A DNA stretch of 64,000 nucleotides from an uncultured Bacilli bacterium (lineage in GTDB: Bacteria; Bacillota_I; Bacilli_A; RFN20; CAG-826), in contig CALVUI010000002.1 of assembly GCA_944363565.1 (NCBI GenBank), positions 124,001-188,000 on the forward strand. Reading direction: 5' to 3'. Within the stretch, counting starts at the first letter, position 1; every line of letters starts with the position of its first letter. Positions 17,482-30,166 of the stretch are shown piece by piece. Position numbers and translations under genes: made by a program. Under the pieces are notes generated by a model. It saw nothing but the letters and a program-made list of their open reading frames with translations. It had not been told where the DNA came from and ran no database searches.

Positions 17482-18385
17482 GAAAGTCGTCATAATCGGT
17501 GGCGGACCCGCCGCCCTCACCGCCGCCATCTATCTAAGGCGCGGTGGGGCGAGTGCCACCATCCTTGAAAAAGAGGCCCTCGGCGGTCAGATCGCCGACT
17601 GCCCGAAGGTCGACAACTACCCGGCTTGCCCTAGTATCAGCGGACTCGAACTCGCCGACAAGATGGCCAACCAGGCCATGGAACTCGGCGCCGAGATCGA
17701 GCTTGACGAAGCCCTTTCCCTCCAAAAGGAGGGCGGGCTTTTTTCCGTGAAAGGCAACTACGGGACCTATACGGCCGACGCCGTCATCATCGCCAACGGG
17801 GCCAAGCACGCCCACCTTGGCGTTCCGGGGGAAGACCGCCTCAGCGGACGGGGCGTTTCCTACTGCGCCGTCTGCGACGGGGCCTTCTTCAAGAACCAGG
17901 AGACGGTGGTGATCGGGGACGGCAATAGTGCCCTCCAATACGCTATCCTCCTCTCGAGCCTTTGCAAGAAGGTCACGGTCCTCACCCTCTTCGACCGCTT
18001 CTTCGGTGAAGAAAGCCTCGCAAAAACCCTCTCTTCTTTGCAAAACGTGGAAGTCATCCACAATGCCTCCACCACCGAATTCCTCGGTGAAAATAAGCTC
18101 GAGAAGGTTCTCTATCTCGATAAGGTCGGCAGTGAAACCAAGGAAGCCCCTTGCCAAGGGGCCTTCATCGCCATCGGGCAAAAACCCGACAACGATCGTT
18201 TCCGCCCCCTGGTCGAACTGGACAAGGGCTACATCGTCACCGACGAAACGATGGCGACCCTGACTCCGGGGTTATACGCCGCCGGCGACACCAGGGTCAA
18301 AAAAATCCGCCAGGTCGTGACGGCGGATTCGGATGGGGCCATCGCGGCCCTCAGTGCCCTCTCTTATCTCAAGAATCAATCGTAA
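17471..18385 (+). CDS. trxB: Thioredoxin reductase-like flavoprotein
   Basis: NADPH-thioredoxin reductase type, 304 residues. It starts KKVVIIGGGPAALTAAIYL (FAD site) and has the redox pair Cys132/Cys135 in YCAVCDGAFF. A second nucleotide site VVIGDGNSALQYA and the C-terminal LYAAGDTR complete the pattern. The start overlaps the end of nrdD by 11 bases, so the two are translationally coupled. The nearest obvious electron acceptor is the CPNC domain at the NrdD C-terminus. Its 3' end overlaps convergent nrdG by 10 bases. Confidence 0.93.
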   Translation: MLPKKVVIIGGGPAALTAAIYLRRGGASATILEKEALGGQIADCPKVDNYPACPSISGLELADKMANQAMELGAEIELDEALSLQKEGGLFSVKGNYGTYTADAVIIANGAKHAHLGVPGEDRLSGRGVSYCAVCDGAFFKNQETVVIGDGNSALQYAILLSSLCKKVTVLTLFDRFFGEESLAKTLSSLQNVEVIHNASTTEFLGENKLEKVLYLDKVGSETKEAPCQGAFIAIGQKPDNDRFRPLVELDKGYIVTDETMATLTPGLYAAGDTRVKKIRQVVTADSDGAIAALSALSYLKNQS

Positions 18386-19071
18386 CCCCTGAGGGACGCC
18401 TTGATTCCCGCTTCTTCCAAAATGGCCCTGAACCGCAGGGCCTTTTCTTTTTCGACCATATGGAAGCCATGCTCGATGCATCCTTCCCGGTCCTTGTAGC
18501 CTTGGATGAAGTAACGCTTGGCCCCTTTGACCCAAGCGGCGATGTCCTTGAAGGACTCCTCGTCATGGAACTCCTCCATGACCGTGGTCCTCAGCTCATA
18601 GTCGACATGGTCACCTAGGAGATAATCGAGACTTTCCTGAATCGGAGTTAGATCAAAGGATTTGAGGCCGATGGTTTCGGCATAACGGGCCCTCGAATTC
18701 TTGATGTCCATGGCCACATAGTCGACGAGGCCGCTTTCAACCAGGTGCTTCATGAAGGCAGGGAAAGACCCATTGGTGTCCAGTTTGATCATGTAGCCGA
18801 GCTTCTTGATGGCGGCGATCTTCTCTTCGACGTCGGGATGGATGAGGGGCTCGCCACCGCTGATGGTGACGGCGTCCAGCATCTTCCTCCTTCTTTCCAA
18901 ATAGGAATAGACCTCGTCCCAATTCAGTTTCGGGGAAAGCTCGGGATGGAGGACCAATTCCCCGTTATGGCAAAAGGGGCAACGGAAGTTGCACCCGGCC
19001 GTAAAGAGGGTGCAGGTGATCTTGTCGTCGAAGTCGACGAGGGAAAGTTTTTCTAAGCCAGAGAAGTCCAT
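18376..19071 (-). CDS. nrdG: Anaerobic ribonucleotide reductase activating protein, radical SAM
   Basis: Generates the glycyl radical in NrdD using SAM and a 4Fe-4S cluster. 231 residues. The cluster motif Cys27-x3-Cys31-x2-Cys34 is in AGCNFRCPFCHNGEL. TISGGEPLI is the SAM-binding GGE motif, and VDYVAMDIKN fits the longer NrdG2-type activases. I start at the ATG at 19071, with TTGGAG six bases upstream. It overlaps the upstream membrane protein gene by 19 bases and is convergent with trxB, so activase and reductase are neighbours but not co-transcribed. Confidence 0.92.
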   Translation of the reverse strand: MDFSGLEKLSLVDFDDKITCTLFTAGCNFRCPFCHNGELVLHPELSPKLNWDEVYSYLERRRKMLDAVTISGGEPLIHPDVEEKIAAIKKLGYMIKLDTNGSFPAFMKHLVESGLVDYVAMDIKNSRARYAETIGLKSFDLTPIQESLDYLLGDHVDYELRTTVMEEFHDEESFKDIAAWVKGAKRYFIQGYKDREGCIEHGFHMVEKEKALRFRAILEEAGIKASLRGYD

Positions 19072-19475
19072 GTTTGCTCCAAATAAGGTAGTAAGGCATA
19101 AATGGCGTAGGCCGCGGCCGCAAGGGAAACGAGGGCCACGAGGAAGGCCAGGAAATTGGTCAGGTGGTTCTTGGGGACGAAGATCCCGATGAAGCCAGTC
19201 ACGAGGACGATGATTTGGGAGACGACCCCTTGGATCACAAAGTAGATGGCGAGGAAAATGGCCACGGCGATCCCGACGATGATCCCAATCCCATAGAGGA
19301 GGTTTTGGGTCATGTAGGCCGCGAAGTTTTGGATTCCCCAATAGATGAAGAGGACGAGGCCGACCGCGATGGCCACGAGAAGGATGTGGAGAAAGGAATA
19401 AGCCAGACGCTTCTTGCCATTAGCGACCGTTACTTTTCCGACGTGGGCGAAGAGGCGGAGAATCGAGGAAATCAT
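19053..19475 (-). CDS. Small four-helix membrane protein, unknown
   Basis: 140 residues with about four transmembrane helices: SFLHILLVAIAVGLVLFIYW, LLYGIGIIVGIAVAIFLAIYF, VVSQIIVLVTGFIGIFVP and LTNFLAFLVALVSLAAAAYAIYA. The N-terminus is basic (HVGKVTVANGKKR). No family recognised. The ATG at 19475 has TATAAT eight bases upstream on the minus strand and no ribosome binding site. Its end overlaps nrdG by 19 bases, so it probably drives nrdG expression as the first gene of the unit. Confidence 0.75.
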   Translation of the reverse strand: MISSILRLFAHVGKVTVANGKKRLAYSFLHILLVAIAVGLVLFIYWGIQNFAAYMTQNLLYGIGIIVGIAVAIFLAIYFVIQGVVSQIIVLVTGFIGIFVPKNHLTNFLAFLVALVSLAAAAYAIYALLPYLEQTWTSLA

Positions 19476-19483
19476 AGGCCCAG

Positions 19484-19489
19484 ATTATA
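19484..19489 (-). promoter_or_regulatory. -10 of the 19475 gene, leaderless spacing
   Basis: Minus strand TATAAT ends eight bases before the ATG at 19475. Confidence 0.55.
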
Positions 19490-19531
19490 CCTTAATCCTC
19501 TTAGGCCGAACCCGCTTTTCCTCACTTGGAA

Positions 19532-19566
19532 TAAAAAAAGAACCTATGGCGTCGCCACCATAGGTG
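19532..19566 (-). terminator. Rho-independent terminator of tRNA-Ala
   Basis: ACCTATGG (19542-19549) pairs with CCATAGGT (19558-19565). On the minus strand the stem is followed by a run of seven T (plus A at 19532-19539). Confidence 0.85.
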
Positions 19567-19576
19567 TCCGTCTTCT

Positions 19577-19652
19577 TGGTGGAGCCGACGAGGATCGAAC
19601 TCGCGACCTCCTCGATGCGAACGAGGCGCACTCCCAGCTGTGCTACGGCCCC
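19577..19652 (-). tRNA. tRNA-Ala, anticodon CGC
   Basis: The minus strand folds as a complete cloverleaf. The acceptor is GGGGCCG/CGGCTCC with the G3:U70 pair that identifies alanine tRNAs. The D arm contains AGCTGGGAG. The anticodon stem CCTCG/CGAGG encloses the loop TTCGCAT (anticodon CGC, reading GCG). The T arm contains GTTCGATCC. The discriminator A and a 3' CCA (plus TGG at 19577-19579) are encoded. It is a stand-alone gene with its own terminator. Confidence 0.96.
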
Positions 19653-19810
19653 AAAAGCGGGCCTTATTATAGGGGTGAAAAGGGACGACAACAAGGCCGG
19701 AGGGTCCTTTTCCCCTACCACACGAAGCAAGAAACCGAAAGCGGAAAAATATTGTGGGCCTAAATGGGGACTTTGCCAAATGCAAGACTGGAGTGCGATT
19801 TTCCCTTACC

Positions 19811-19816
19811 TAAAAT
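19811..19816 (+). promoter_or_regulatory. -10-like hexamer of the Y-family polymerase gene, leaderless spacing
   Basis: TAAAAT ends six bases before ATG 19823. I see no Bacillus-type LexA box (CGAAC-N4-GTTCG) nearby. Confidence 0.5.
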
Positions 19817-19822
19817 GGCCCC

Positions 19823-21064
19823 ATGGAGAAAACGGTCGCCGTCATCGATCTCAAGAGCTTCTATGCTTCGGCCGAATGCGCGGTCCGGCACCTCGATCCC
19901 TTCAAGACGCCCTTAGCCTGCGTCGACCCCAACCGCGGCCCCAACACGGTCGTGATGTCGGTCACCCCCTACCTCAAGGAGGTCTATGGCCTTAGCAACG
20001 TCTGTCGGAAGAAGGACCTCCCCAAGATCAAGGGTTTGATCTACGCCGTCCCCCGCATGGAAATGTACCTTCGCCTTTCGGCCAAGGTCGTCTCGATCTT
20101 TTTGGATTACGTGGCCGAGGAAGACCTCCACGTCTACTCGGTCGACGAATCCTTCTTGGACCTTACCCCCTATGGGTGGCTCTATGACGAGGGCCCCATC
20201 AGACTGGTAAAGGAAATCCAAAGCAAGATCTACGAGAAGACGGGGCTCATCGCCACCGCCGGCTTGGCTCCCAATCCTTTTCTAGCCAAGGTCGCCCTCG
20301 ACGTCGAGGGCAAGAAGAAGGCCCCTTACATCGCCAAATGGACCTACGATGACGTCAAGACGAAGCTATGGAGGATCGAGCCGATCGAAAAGATCTGGGG
20401 CATCAGCCACGGCATCAAGTCCCACCTCTCGCGGATCGGGATCAAAAGCCTCTACGAACTGGCCCAGGCCGACGATGGCCTCTTGGCCAAGGAATTCGGG
20501 ATCATCGGGGAACAACTCAAGAGACTGGCCAACGGCTTGGACGATTCGAAGATTTCCGAAAAATACGTCCCGGAAAACCCGAGCTTCAACTATGGCCAAA
20601 CCCTCTACCGCCCTTATTCGAAAAAGGAAGGAGAACTGGTTCTTAGGGAAATCGTCGACGAACTCGGCTACCGCCTGAGGAGGAATGCCAAGGAGTGCAA
20701 GAAGATCGCCCTCTTCGTCCTCTTCGCCGGAGGCGGGGCCTACCAAAAGCAAAGAGCCCTGCCCTTCAAGACCAGCGATGTCGATTTGCTTTACGAACAC
20801 GCCTTGGACTTATATCGCCAAGCCGAGGATTCAGACATCATCGGACTCTCCGTTTCCCTCGGGAATTTGTCGGAATATTGTCCTTTTGCGCAGTTTTCGT
20901 TCCTAAGCGATGCCGAAAAATACCAGAAGGACGAACGTCTTAGCTACGCGATGGACGCCGTCAACGAAACGTTTGGGAAGAGCACCTTGCTCAGGGCTAC
21001 GTCTTTATTGCCCCACTCAATGATCAAGGAAAGGCATGAGCAGATCGGAGGCCACAGAAGATGA
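19823..21064 (+). CDS. Y-family translesion DNA polymerase (UvrX/YqjW-like)
   Basis: 413 residues. The palm motifs are VAVIDLKSFYASAEC (metal-binding Asp9) and YSVDESFLDL (Asp108, Glu109). A finger-like NTVVMSVTPYLKEVYG separates them. A thumb with two helix-hairpin-helix-like turns (IWGISHGIKSHLSRIGI) follows, then a little-finger domain. It resembles the Bacillus UvrX/YqjW group rather than DinB. The next gene, yolD-like, overlaps by four bases (ATGA); this pair is the Gram-positive counterpart of UmuC/UmuD. Role: error-prone bypass of DNA damage. Confidence 0.92.
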   Translation: MEKTVAVIDLKSFYASAECAVRHLDPFKTPLACVDPNRGPNTVVMSVTPYLKEVYGLSNVCRKKDLPKIKGLIYAVPRMEMYLRLSAKVVSIFLDYVAEEDLHVYSVDESFLDLTPYGWLYDEGPIRLVKEIQSKIYEKTGLIATAGLAPNPFLAKVALDVEGKKKAPYIAKWTYDDVKTKLWRIEPIEKIWGISHGIKSHLSRIGIKSLYELAQADDGLLAKEFGIIGEQLKRLANGLDDSKISEKYVPENPSFNYGQTLYRPYSKKEGELVLREIVDELGYRLRRNAKECKKIALFVLFAGGGAYQKQRALPFKTSDVDLLYEHALDLYRQAEDSDIIGLSVSLGNLSEYCPFAQFSFLSDAEKYQKDERLSYAMDAVNETFGKSTLLRATSLLPHSMIKERHEQIGGHRR

Positions 21065-21414
21065 GCGACCGCGGGATGATGAAGTGGCTCCCCTACAAGT
21101 CCCTCAACGAACAGGGGGACTTCCTTTCGAAGATGCTCAAAGACAAGGCCAAGAAGCCCAAGCCCCTGATCTCCAACGACCTAGCGGAGGACATCAACCG
21201 GGCCCTCCTGGCCTATAAGGGCGGACCTTCGGAGCTGACCTACTACGAGGAAGGGGAAATCAAAAAAGATGACTCCGGCCTCAAGCGGGTCGACCTCCTC
21301 TACAAGAAGGTCTACCTCAATGACGGCCTCGTCATCGATTTGACGGACGTCCTCGACTTCAGAATCGAGGAAGACCTATTTGGTGAGGGGGACGAAGCTC
21401 TTCCCGCCGATTGA
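21061..21414 (+). CDS. YolD-like protein
   Basis: 117 residues. The N-terminal DRGMMKWLPYKSLNEQ matches the YolD-like family signature (RGxxKWxPF). A short helix and a beta-rich C-terminal domain follow. YolD-like proteins are found next to Y-family polymerases in Bacillota and are thought to be the regulatory counterpart of UmuD. The start overlaps the polymerase stop by four bases. The 3' end overlaps the convergent GH3 gene by 39 bases. Confidence 0.82.
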   Translation: MSDRGMMKWLPYKSLNEQGDFLSKMLKDKAKKPKPLISNDLAEDINRALLAYKGGPSELTYYEEGEIKKDDSGLKRVDLLYKKVYLNDGLVIDLTDVLDFRIEEDLFGEGDEALPAD

Positions 21415-23613
21415 GGCATTGGCCTCCTCGATGGCCCTGAGGATCTCATCGCGATCGAACCCATCATGGGTGAAGATGATGCGGATCGGCTCCTCGGTGT
21501 GGATGAACCACTGGTACTCCCCCTCATCCCTGAAGAGATCCTTGTGGCGTTTGAAGTAATCGCTGACGTAGCAGAAGGCGGCAGCCGGGCTATCGATCGT
21601 GAACTTGTATTCGTAATCGTAATGCCGCCTCTCGAGTTTTTCCGGAGCCGGCATGGCCTTGGCTTTTTTGCCCCTAAGTTCCAACTTGGCTTCAAGGGGC
21701 AGGATCGAAACCGAGGGTCCGGCGGAAATGGTATAAGTCCCTTCCTCGATGAAGCCCGGTTCGCCCTTCCCTTCGTAGACCATGAACATCTTCTTCGAGA
21801 GTTTGACGCCGACGAGGACTTCTTCCCCGGCCTTGACGAAGGCCTTGGCGAAGCCGACGAGAGCGTGTTTTTCACGGTAGAGGGCACTCTTCTCCTTGGA
21901 GGCGAAGACGAGGGCCAGGGCCTCCCCGTCGACATCGGAGGTATTGCGGATCTTGATCCTGGCTTCGTAACCACCCTTGGTGGGCACGACCTTCATTTCC
22001 TCATAGGAGAAGGTCGAATAGGAAAGCCCGTGTCCAAAGCAATAGGCGACCGGGATATCGTAGGTATCGTAATAACGGTAGCCGACATAGATGTCTTCGT
22101 CGTAATAGCTATGATAGGGATCCTCGTGCCAGGTGGCATAGAGGGGATTGTCCTTCAAAGAGAAGGGCCAGGTTTCCGCCAAATGGCCCGAGGGATTGGA
22201 AAGGCCGAAGATCAGGTTATAGAGGGCTTCGCACATCCCTTCGCCACCGGGATAAGCCAAGAACATCCCCTTCACGTGGTCCTTGAACAAGGAGACGTCG
22301 AGGGGGGAGCCGCTTTCCACCACCACCCCGACCCGGGGGTTGACGGAAAGGCAGGCGGCCAAGGCCAAAAGCTGTTCGCGGTGGATCGAAATGTCCTTGC
22401 GGTCATAGCCTTCCGATTCATCGCCGAAGTAAGAGCCAAGGAAGAAGAGGATCTTGCGGTGGCTCTTGGCTAATTCCTTCAGGGATTTCTCGTCCAAGGT
22501 CTCGTTGGGCCGGTAGCCGTCGATGTAGACGTAGCGGTGCCCCTTGGCATTGAGGATGTCGAGGAAGTTCTTCTTGATGGCGGCCTCGGTGGCGCCCGAA
22601 CCCCCGCCGACGTAGAAGGGCTGTTCGGCTAAATACCCGACCACCAAGACATCGTCGTCTTTGCTTAAGGGGAAGAAGCCTTCGTTTTTGGCTAGGACCG
22701 CGCACTTTTCATATAAGCGGACCGCGGTCGCATAGTCCCCTTTAAGATCATCGGCCTCTGCCATCTGGCGGTGGCGTTTGACAAAAGAGAAGAAGCGTCC
22801 GATCTCGGTCAGGCGGTTCTTGAGGTCATTCTCGCTGAAGGTCTTCCCATAACCAGCGGTGTAATCCTCAAGGGCCGAGGCCCGATAGGGCATTTCGACA
22901 TCGAGGCCGGCGGCGAAGAAGGAGCCGTCGTTGTTGGTAGCGGCATTCCAGTCCGACATCAAAAGGGAGTCGAAGCCGAATTCCTTCCTCAAGAGGTCAT
23001 TGACCAAATAGGAAGAGGCGTTGACGTATTCCCCGTTGACCCGGTTATAGGAACTCATGATGGCCGCGGGTTTCGAATTGTCGAGGGCGATCTCAAAACT
23101 CTTGGCGTAGATCTGCCTGAGGGCCCGGTAGGAAAGGACCGACTCGTTGACGTGACGGTAGTATTCCTGGTTGTTGCAGAGGTAGTGCTTGAGGCAAGCC
23201 CCGACCCCCGCTTGTTGGAGGCCGTTGACGGCCGAAGCCGCCATCATCCCCGAGAGATAGGGGTCTTCGCTATAGTATTCCCAGTTCCGCCCGCAGAGGC
23301 AGCTCCGTTTGATATTGCAGGCCGGGGCCAAGGCCACATCGACCTTGGCATTGGAAAAGTTATGGCCTATGGCGGCACCGGCCTCGAGGGCGACCCCGAG
23401 GTCGAAGGAGCAGGCCAAAGCCGAAGCGCTGGGATAAGACGAAGAGGGGACGTTATGCCAGGCCCTGGCCGTATCGTCGATCCTGAGGCCCGTAGGACCG
23501 TCATGGAGAATGGCCTTTTCATTGAAGGGGGAAATGATTTCCCACCCGGAAATGCCATTGAGGCACTTCAAATAAGATAGACCGTCGAAATGTTCCTTGG
23601 ATTTTCTGCCCAT
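21376..23613 (-). CDS. Glycoside hydrolase family 3 (beta-glucosidase-like)
   Basis: 745 residues, no signal peptide, so cytoplasmic. The GH3 N-terminal barrel has DGPTGLR, LAPACNIKRSCLCGRNWEYYSEDP split across residues 95-118, a KHYLCNNQE stretch, and the nucleophile Asp221 in LLMSDWNA. The alpha/beta sandwich domain (ESGSPLD, AYPGGEGM) and a fibronectin-III-like domain follow. The C-terminal 140 residues are additional. It probably cleaves short beta-glucosides. The start is ATG 23613: TATACT ends six bases upstream, and an in-frame TTG at 23631 would lie upstream of that promoter. Confidence 0.92.
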   Translation of the reverse strand: MGRKSKEHFDGLSYLKCLNGISGWEIISPFNEKAILHDGPTGLRIDDTARAWHNVPSSSYPSASALACSFDLGVALEAGAAIGHNFSNAKVDVALAPACNIKRSCLCGRNWEYYSEDPYLSGMMAASAVNGLQQAGVGACLKHYLCNNQEYYRHVNESVLSYRALRQIYAKSFEIALDNSKPAAIMSSYNRVNGEYVNASSYLVNDLLRKEFGFDSLLMSDWNAATNNDGSFFAAGLDVEMPYRASALEDYTAGYGKTFSENDLKNRLTEIGRFFSFVKRHRQMAEADDLKGDYATAVRLYEKCAVLAKNEGFFPLSKDDDVLVVGYLAEQPFYVGGGSGATEAAIKKNFLDILNAKGHRYVYIDGYRPNETLDEKSLKELAKSHRKILFFLGSYFGDESEGYDRKDISIHREQLLALAACLSVNPRVGVVVESGSPLDVSLFKDHVKGMFLAYPGGEGMCEALYNLIFGLSNPSGHLAETWPFSLKDNPLYATWHEDPYHSYYDEDIYVGYRYYDTYDIPVAYCFGHGLSYSTFSYEEMKVVPTKGGYEARIKIRNTSDVDGEALALVFASKEKSALYREKHALVGFAKAFVKAGEEVLVGVKLSKKMFMVYEGKGEPGFIEEGTYTISAGPSVSILPLEAKLELRGKKAKAMPAPEKLERRHYDYEYKFTIDSPAAAFCYVSDYFKRHKDLFRDEGEYQWFIHTEEPIRIIFTHDGFDRDEILRAIEEANASIGGKSFVPLTK

Positions 23614-23619
23614 GGGGAA

Positions 23620-23625
23620 AGTATA
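23620..23625 (-). promoter_or_regulatory. -10 of the GH3 gene, leaderless spacing
   Basis: Minus strand TATACT ends six bases before the ATG at 23613. Confidence 0.55.
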
Positions 23626-23694
23626 AGACAAGTGCCTATTTCCCTAAAGGGAAATCGGAAGGAAAGTGCGAAAATCACCGCGCAAGAACGTAAA

Positions 23695-23718
23695 GAAAAA
23701 CCCCGCTTTGCGGGGTTA
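23695..23718 (-). terminator. Rho-independent terminator of the M29 aminopeptidase gene
   Basis: AACCCCGC-TTT-GCGGGGTT hairpin (23699-23717) followed on the minus strand by a T-run (plus A at 23696-23700), just after the stop at 23727. Confidence 0.88.
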
Positions 23719-23726
23719 TCGTTATT

Positions 23727-24956
23727 TTAGATGGCCCAGTTCCCGTTGACGAAGATCGGGATTTCCTTGCCGTCTTTGTCGATCCCGGTGATCGAGAGGT
23801 CGCGGCTCCCGATCATGAAGTCGACGTGGCTGGTCGAGGTGTTCATGCCCCGTTTATGGACCTCGTCGTCCCCGAGTTCGTCATAACCCGGATAGAGGGT
23901 TTCGAAGCCCCTGCCGAGGGCCAAGTGGCAGGCGGCATTCTCATCGTAAAGGGTATTGAAGAAGAGGATGCCCGACTGGTTGATCGGGGAATCGAAGGGG
24001 ACGAGGGCACATTCCCCAAGGTAAGAGGAGCCTTCGTCGATATGGAGGATCGACTCGAGGGCTTCCTGGCCCTTCTTGGCCTTGACCTCGACGGCTTGGC
24101 CCTTGTGGAACCTAACCGAGAAATCTTCGATCAGGGTCCCGTTGTAACTGAGTGGCTTGGTGCTATAGACGATGCCTTCGGCCTCGCCCTTCATCGGGGA
24201 GGTGAAGCATTCTTCGCTGGGAATGTTGGGTTCGAACATCGTCTTCCCGCCGCGGGTATATTCACCGCCGGCTTCGAAGATGACGCCCGGGATGAGGCCG
24301 ACTTCGAAGTCGGTACCGTTGCTGCTTTTATAGACCAGTTTCCTAAGATTCAGGGCATTGAGCTTGGCCTTCTTTTCCTTAAGGTTGGCCTCGTGCTTTT
24401 TCCAGTTTTCGACCGGATCGCCTTCGTAGGCCCTGGCCACCTTGAGGATGGCGGTCCAGAGGGCTTCGACGGCCTCTTCTTCCTTGAGGTCGGGGAAGAC
24501 CTTGCGGGCCCAGGCCTTGCCCGGGACCCCGGCGATGCACCACTGGTAACGGTTTTCCCTTTGGGCCCGATACGGCTTGATGGCGAGCTTCCTGGCTTTG
24601 AGGACACGGGAGAGCTTCCCGCCGTCGACGCCGGAGAGGCCATCGGGATCATCGCTTTCGAGGTAGATCATGACCGGGAGGCGGGCATTGAGGTAGTTCT
24701 GCATCCCGATGTCGGCTTCGTTGAGGCTCGAGAGCTTCTCCTCGTCGGCATATTGGTAGCCGAGCTTCTGGAGCTCTTCGTTTTCCCATTCGACGATGAC
24801 GCGGCTGGCCCCGCATTCGTAGCAATGCTTGGCCACCAAAGCGGCGAAATCGGCGATTTCGGTCGAGGCCTGGATGTGGACTTCCTGGCCTTTTTGGACC
24901 GCCCCGCCGCTGACGGCGATGAGGCGGGCATAGTTATCAATCAATTTCTTGTCCAT
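23727..24956 (-). CDS. M29 family metallo-aminopeptidase (AmpS/PepS-like)
   Basis: 409 residues, cytosolic, normal family length. It removes N-terminal residues from peptides with a two-metal centre. Ligand regions visible are NIPSEECFTSP (Glu), YLGECALV (Glu), NAACHLALG (His) and STSHVDFMIG (His, Asp). The ATG at 24956 has AGGAGT six bases upstream, an ordinary Shine-Dalgarno start. It is a single-gene unit with its own terminator, divergent from the membrane protein gene at 25011. Confidence 0.92.
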   Translation of the reverse strand: MDKKLIDNYARLIAVSGGAVQKGQEVHIQASTEIADFAALVAKHCYECGASRVIVEWENEELQKLGYQYADEEKLSSLNEADIGMQNYLNARLPVMIYLESDDPDGLSGVDGGKLSRVLKARKLAIKPYRAQRENRYQWCIAGVPGKAWARKVFPDLKEEEAVEALWTAILKVARAYEGDPVENWKKHEANLKEKKAKLNALNLRKLVYKSSNGTDFEVGLIPGVIFEAGGEYTRGGKTMFEPNIPSEECFTSPMKGEAEGIVYSTKPLSYNGTLIEDFSVRFHKGQAVEVKAKKGQEALESILHIDEGSSYLGECALVPFDSPINQSGILFFNTLYDENAACHLALGRGFETLYPGYDELGDDEVHKRGMNTSTSHVDFMIGSRDLSITGIDKDGKEIPIFVNGNWAI

Positions 24957-25010
24957 GGATACTCCTATTCTGGGCTAATATATACCTACTTTAAGAAAGG
25001 CTCTAGCATC

Positions 25011-25802
25011 ATGGACAAGACAACCATCAAAATGACCAAGAAACTCCCGACTTACATCGCGATTTGGAACTACATCGAAGCCGTCATTCTCTTGGCGGCC
25101 GGCATCTGTTTCCTGGCCTTCTGCAACAACGAAACGATGAAGGACATCTTCCTCATCGTGGTGGGAGCCCTCTTGCTAGCCGATGGGGCCCTCCGCATCA
25201 TCGGGGACTTCCTCCCCCTCTTCTACAAGAAGGACAAGAAAGACTTCCATTTCGGGAACATCATCCCCGGGGCCTTTGAATTAGCCCTCGGCATTACCTT
25301 CGTCTCCACCGACATCATCGCCGTCGTCGGGATCTTCGCCACCTTCATCGGGGTCCTGATGGTGGTGGGCGGGGCCTTCTTCATCGTCTTCGGCATCGCC
25401 TTCATCGTCCGTAAACTCTACAAGATCTACATGCCGGTTTCCGAGATCGTCCTCGGGGTCGTCCTCGCCGTCCTCGGTTCCTTGGTTTTGGCCTTCGTCA
25501 ATGGCGACATGATGCTCACCATCTTCCTCGTGGTCCTCGGCCTCCTCTTCGTCGTGGCCGCCGTCGCCCTCACCGTCTACACGACCACCACCCTCAAGGC
25601 CATGCGGGCCCTCTCCAAGGCCTTCCGTGAAGAAGCCAAGAAGGCTGAAGAAGCGGAAGAAATGGCGGAAACCAAAACCGTCCCCGATGCCGAGTTCGAC
25701 ATGACTAAAGAGGAAAATAAAGAAGAAGAACCCAAGGCCATCGAAGAAGAAAAGCCGGCCCTTGAAAACAAGGAAGACAAAGAAGAAACCCCGCAGAACT
25801 AA
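25011..25802 (+). CDS. DUF308/HdeD-like membrane protein with acidic tail
   Basis: 263 residues. Six hydrophobic helices in three pairs (LLAAGICFLAFCN, IFLIVVGALLLADGALRII, LALGITFVSTDIIAVVGIF, LMVVGGAFFIVFGIAF, IVLGVVLAVLGSLVLAF, IFLVVLGLLFVVAAVAL) have the repeated GxxxxxxG pattern of DUF308 proteins. A 60-residue Glu/Lys-rich C-terminal tail follows. The ATG at 25011 is preceded by AAGAAAGG ten bases upstream. Function unknown. It ends at a strong terminator. Confidence 0.78.
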   Translation: MDKTTIKMTKKLPTYIAIWNYIEAVILLAAGICFLAFCNNETMKDIFLIVVGALLLADGALRIIGDFLPLFYKKDKKDFHFGNIIPGAFELALGITFVSTDIIAVVGIFATFIGVLMVVGGAFFIVFGIAFIVRKLYKIYMPVSEIVLGVVLAVLGSLVLAFVNGDMMLTIFLVVLGLLFVVAAVALTVYTTTTLKAMRALSKAFREEAKKAEEAEEMAETKTVPDAEFDMTKEENKEEEPKAIEEEKPALENKEDKEETPQN

Positions 25803-25818
25803 GACCTATTAGAGGAAA

Positions 25819-25841
25819 GACCGGCCGAAGCCGGTCTTTTT

Positions 25842-25842
<1 letters not shown>
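25819..25842 (+). terminator. Terminator between convergent genes
   Basis: GACCGGC-CGAA-GCCGGTC hairpin followed by six T on the plus strand, ending the DUF308-like unit. The minus strand is followed by a weaker TTTCCTC, so it may serve ligA as well. Confidence 0.88.
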
Positions 25843-30133
<4,291 letters not shown>

Positions 30134-30148
30134 AGTTTAATTCCCTCT

Positions 30149-30166
30149 CCGCTTTCTAGAAAGCGG
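30149..30166. promoter_or_regulatory. 18-base perfect palindrome upstream of pcrA
   Basis: CCGCTTTCTAGAAAGCGG is fully self-complementary and lies 15 bases upstream of the pcrA ATG. It could be a protein operator or, in RNA, a stem with a minimal loop next to the pcrA ribosome binding site. It does not match the Bacillus LexA box. Confidence 0.45.

Noticed and set aside
19072-19341. N-terminal extension of nrdG
   Set aside because: It reads as an Arg/Pro/His-rich antisense shadow of the membrane protein gene. The radical SAM protein begins at MDFSGLEK with a good ribosome site.
23826-25010. Long plus-strand frame joined to the DUF308-like gene
   Set aside because: Antisense to the M29 aminopeptidase, which has clear family motifs on the other strand. 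The real start is ATG 25011.
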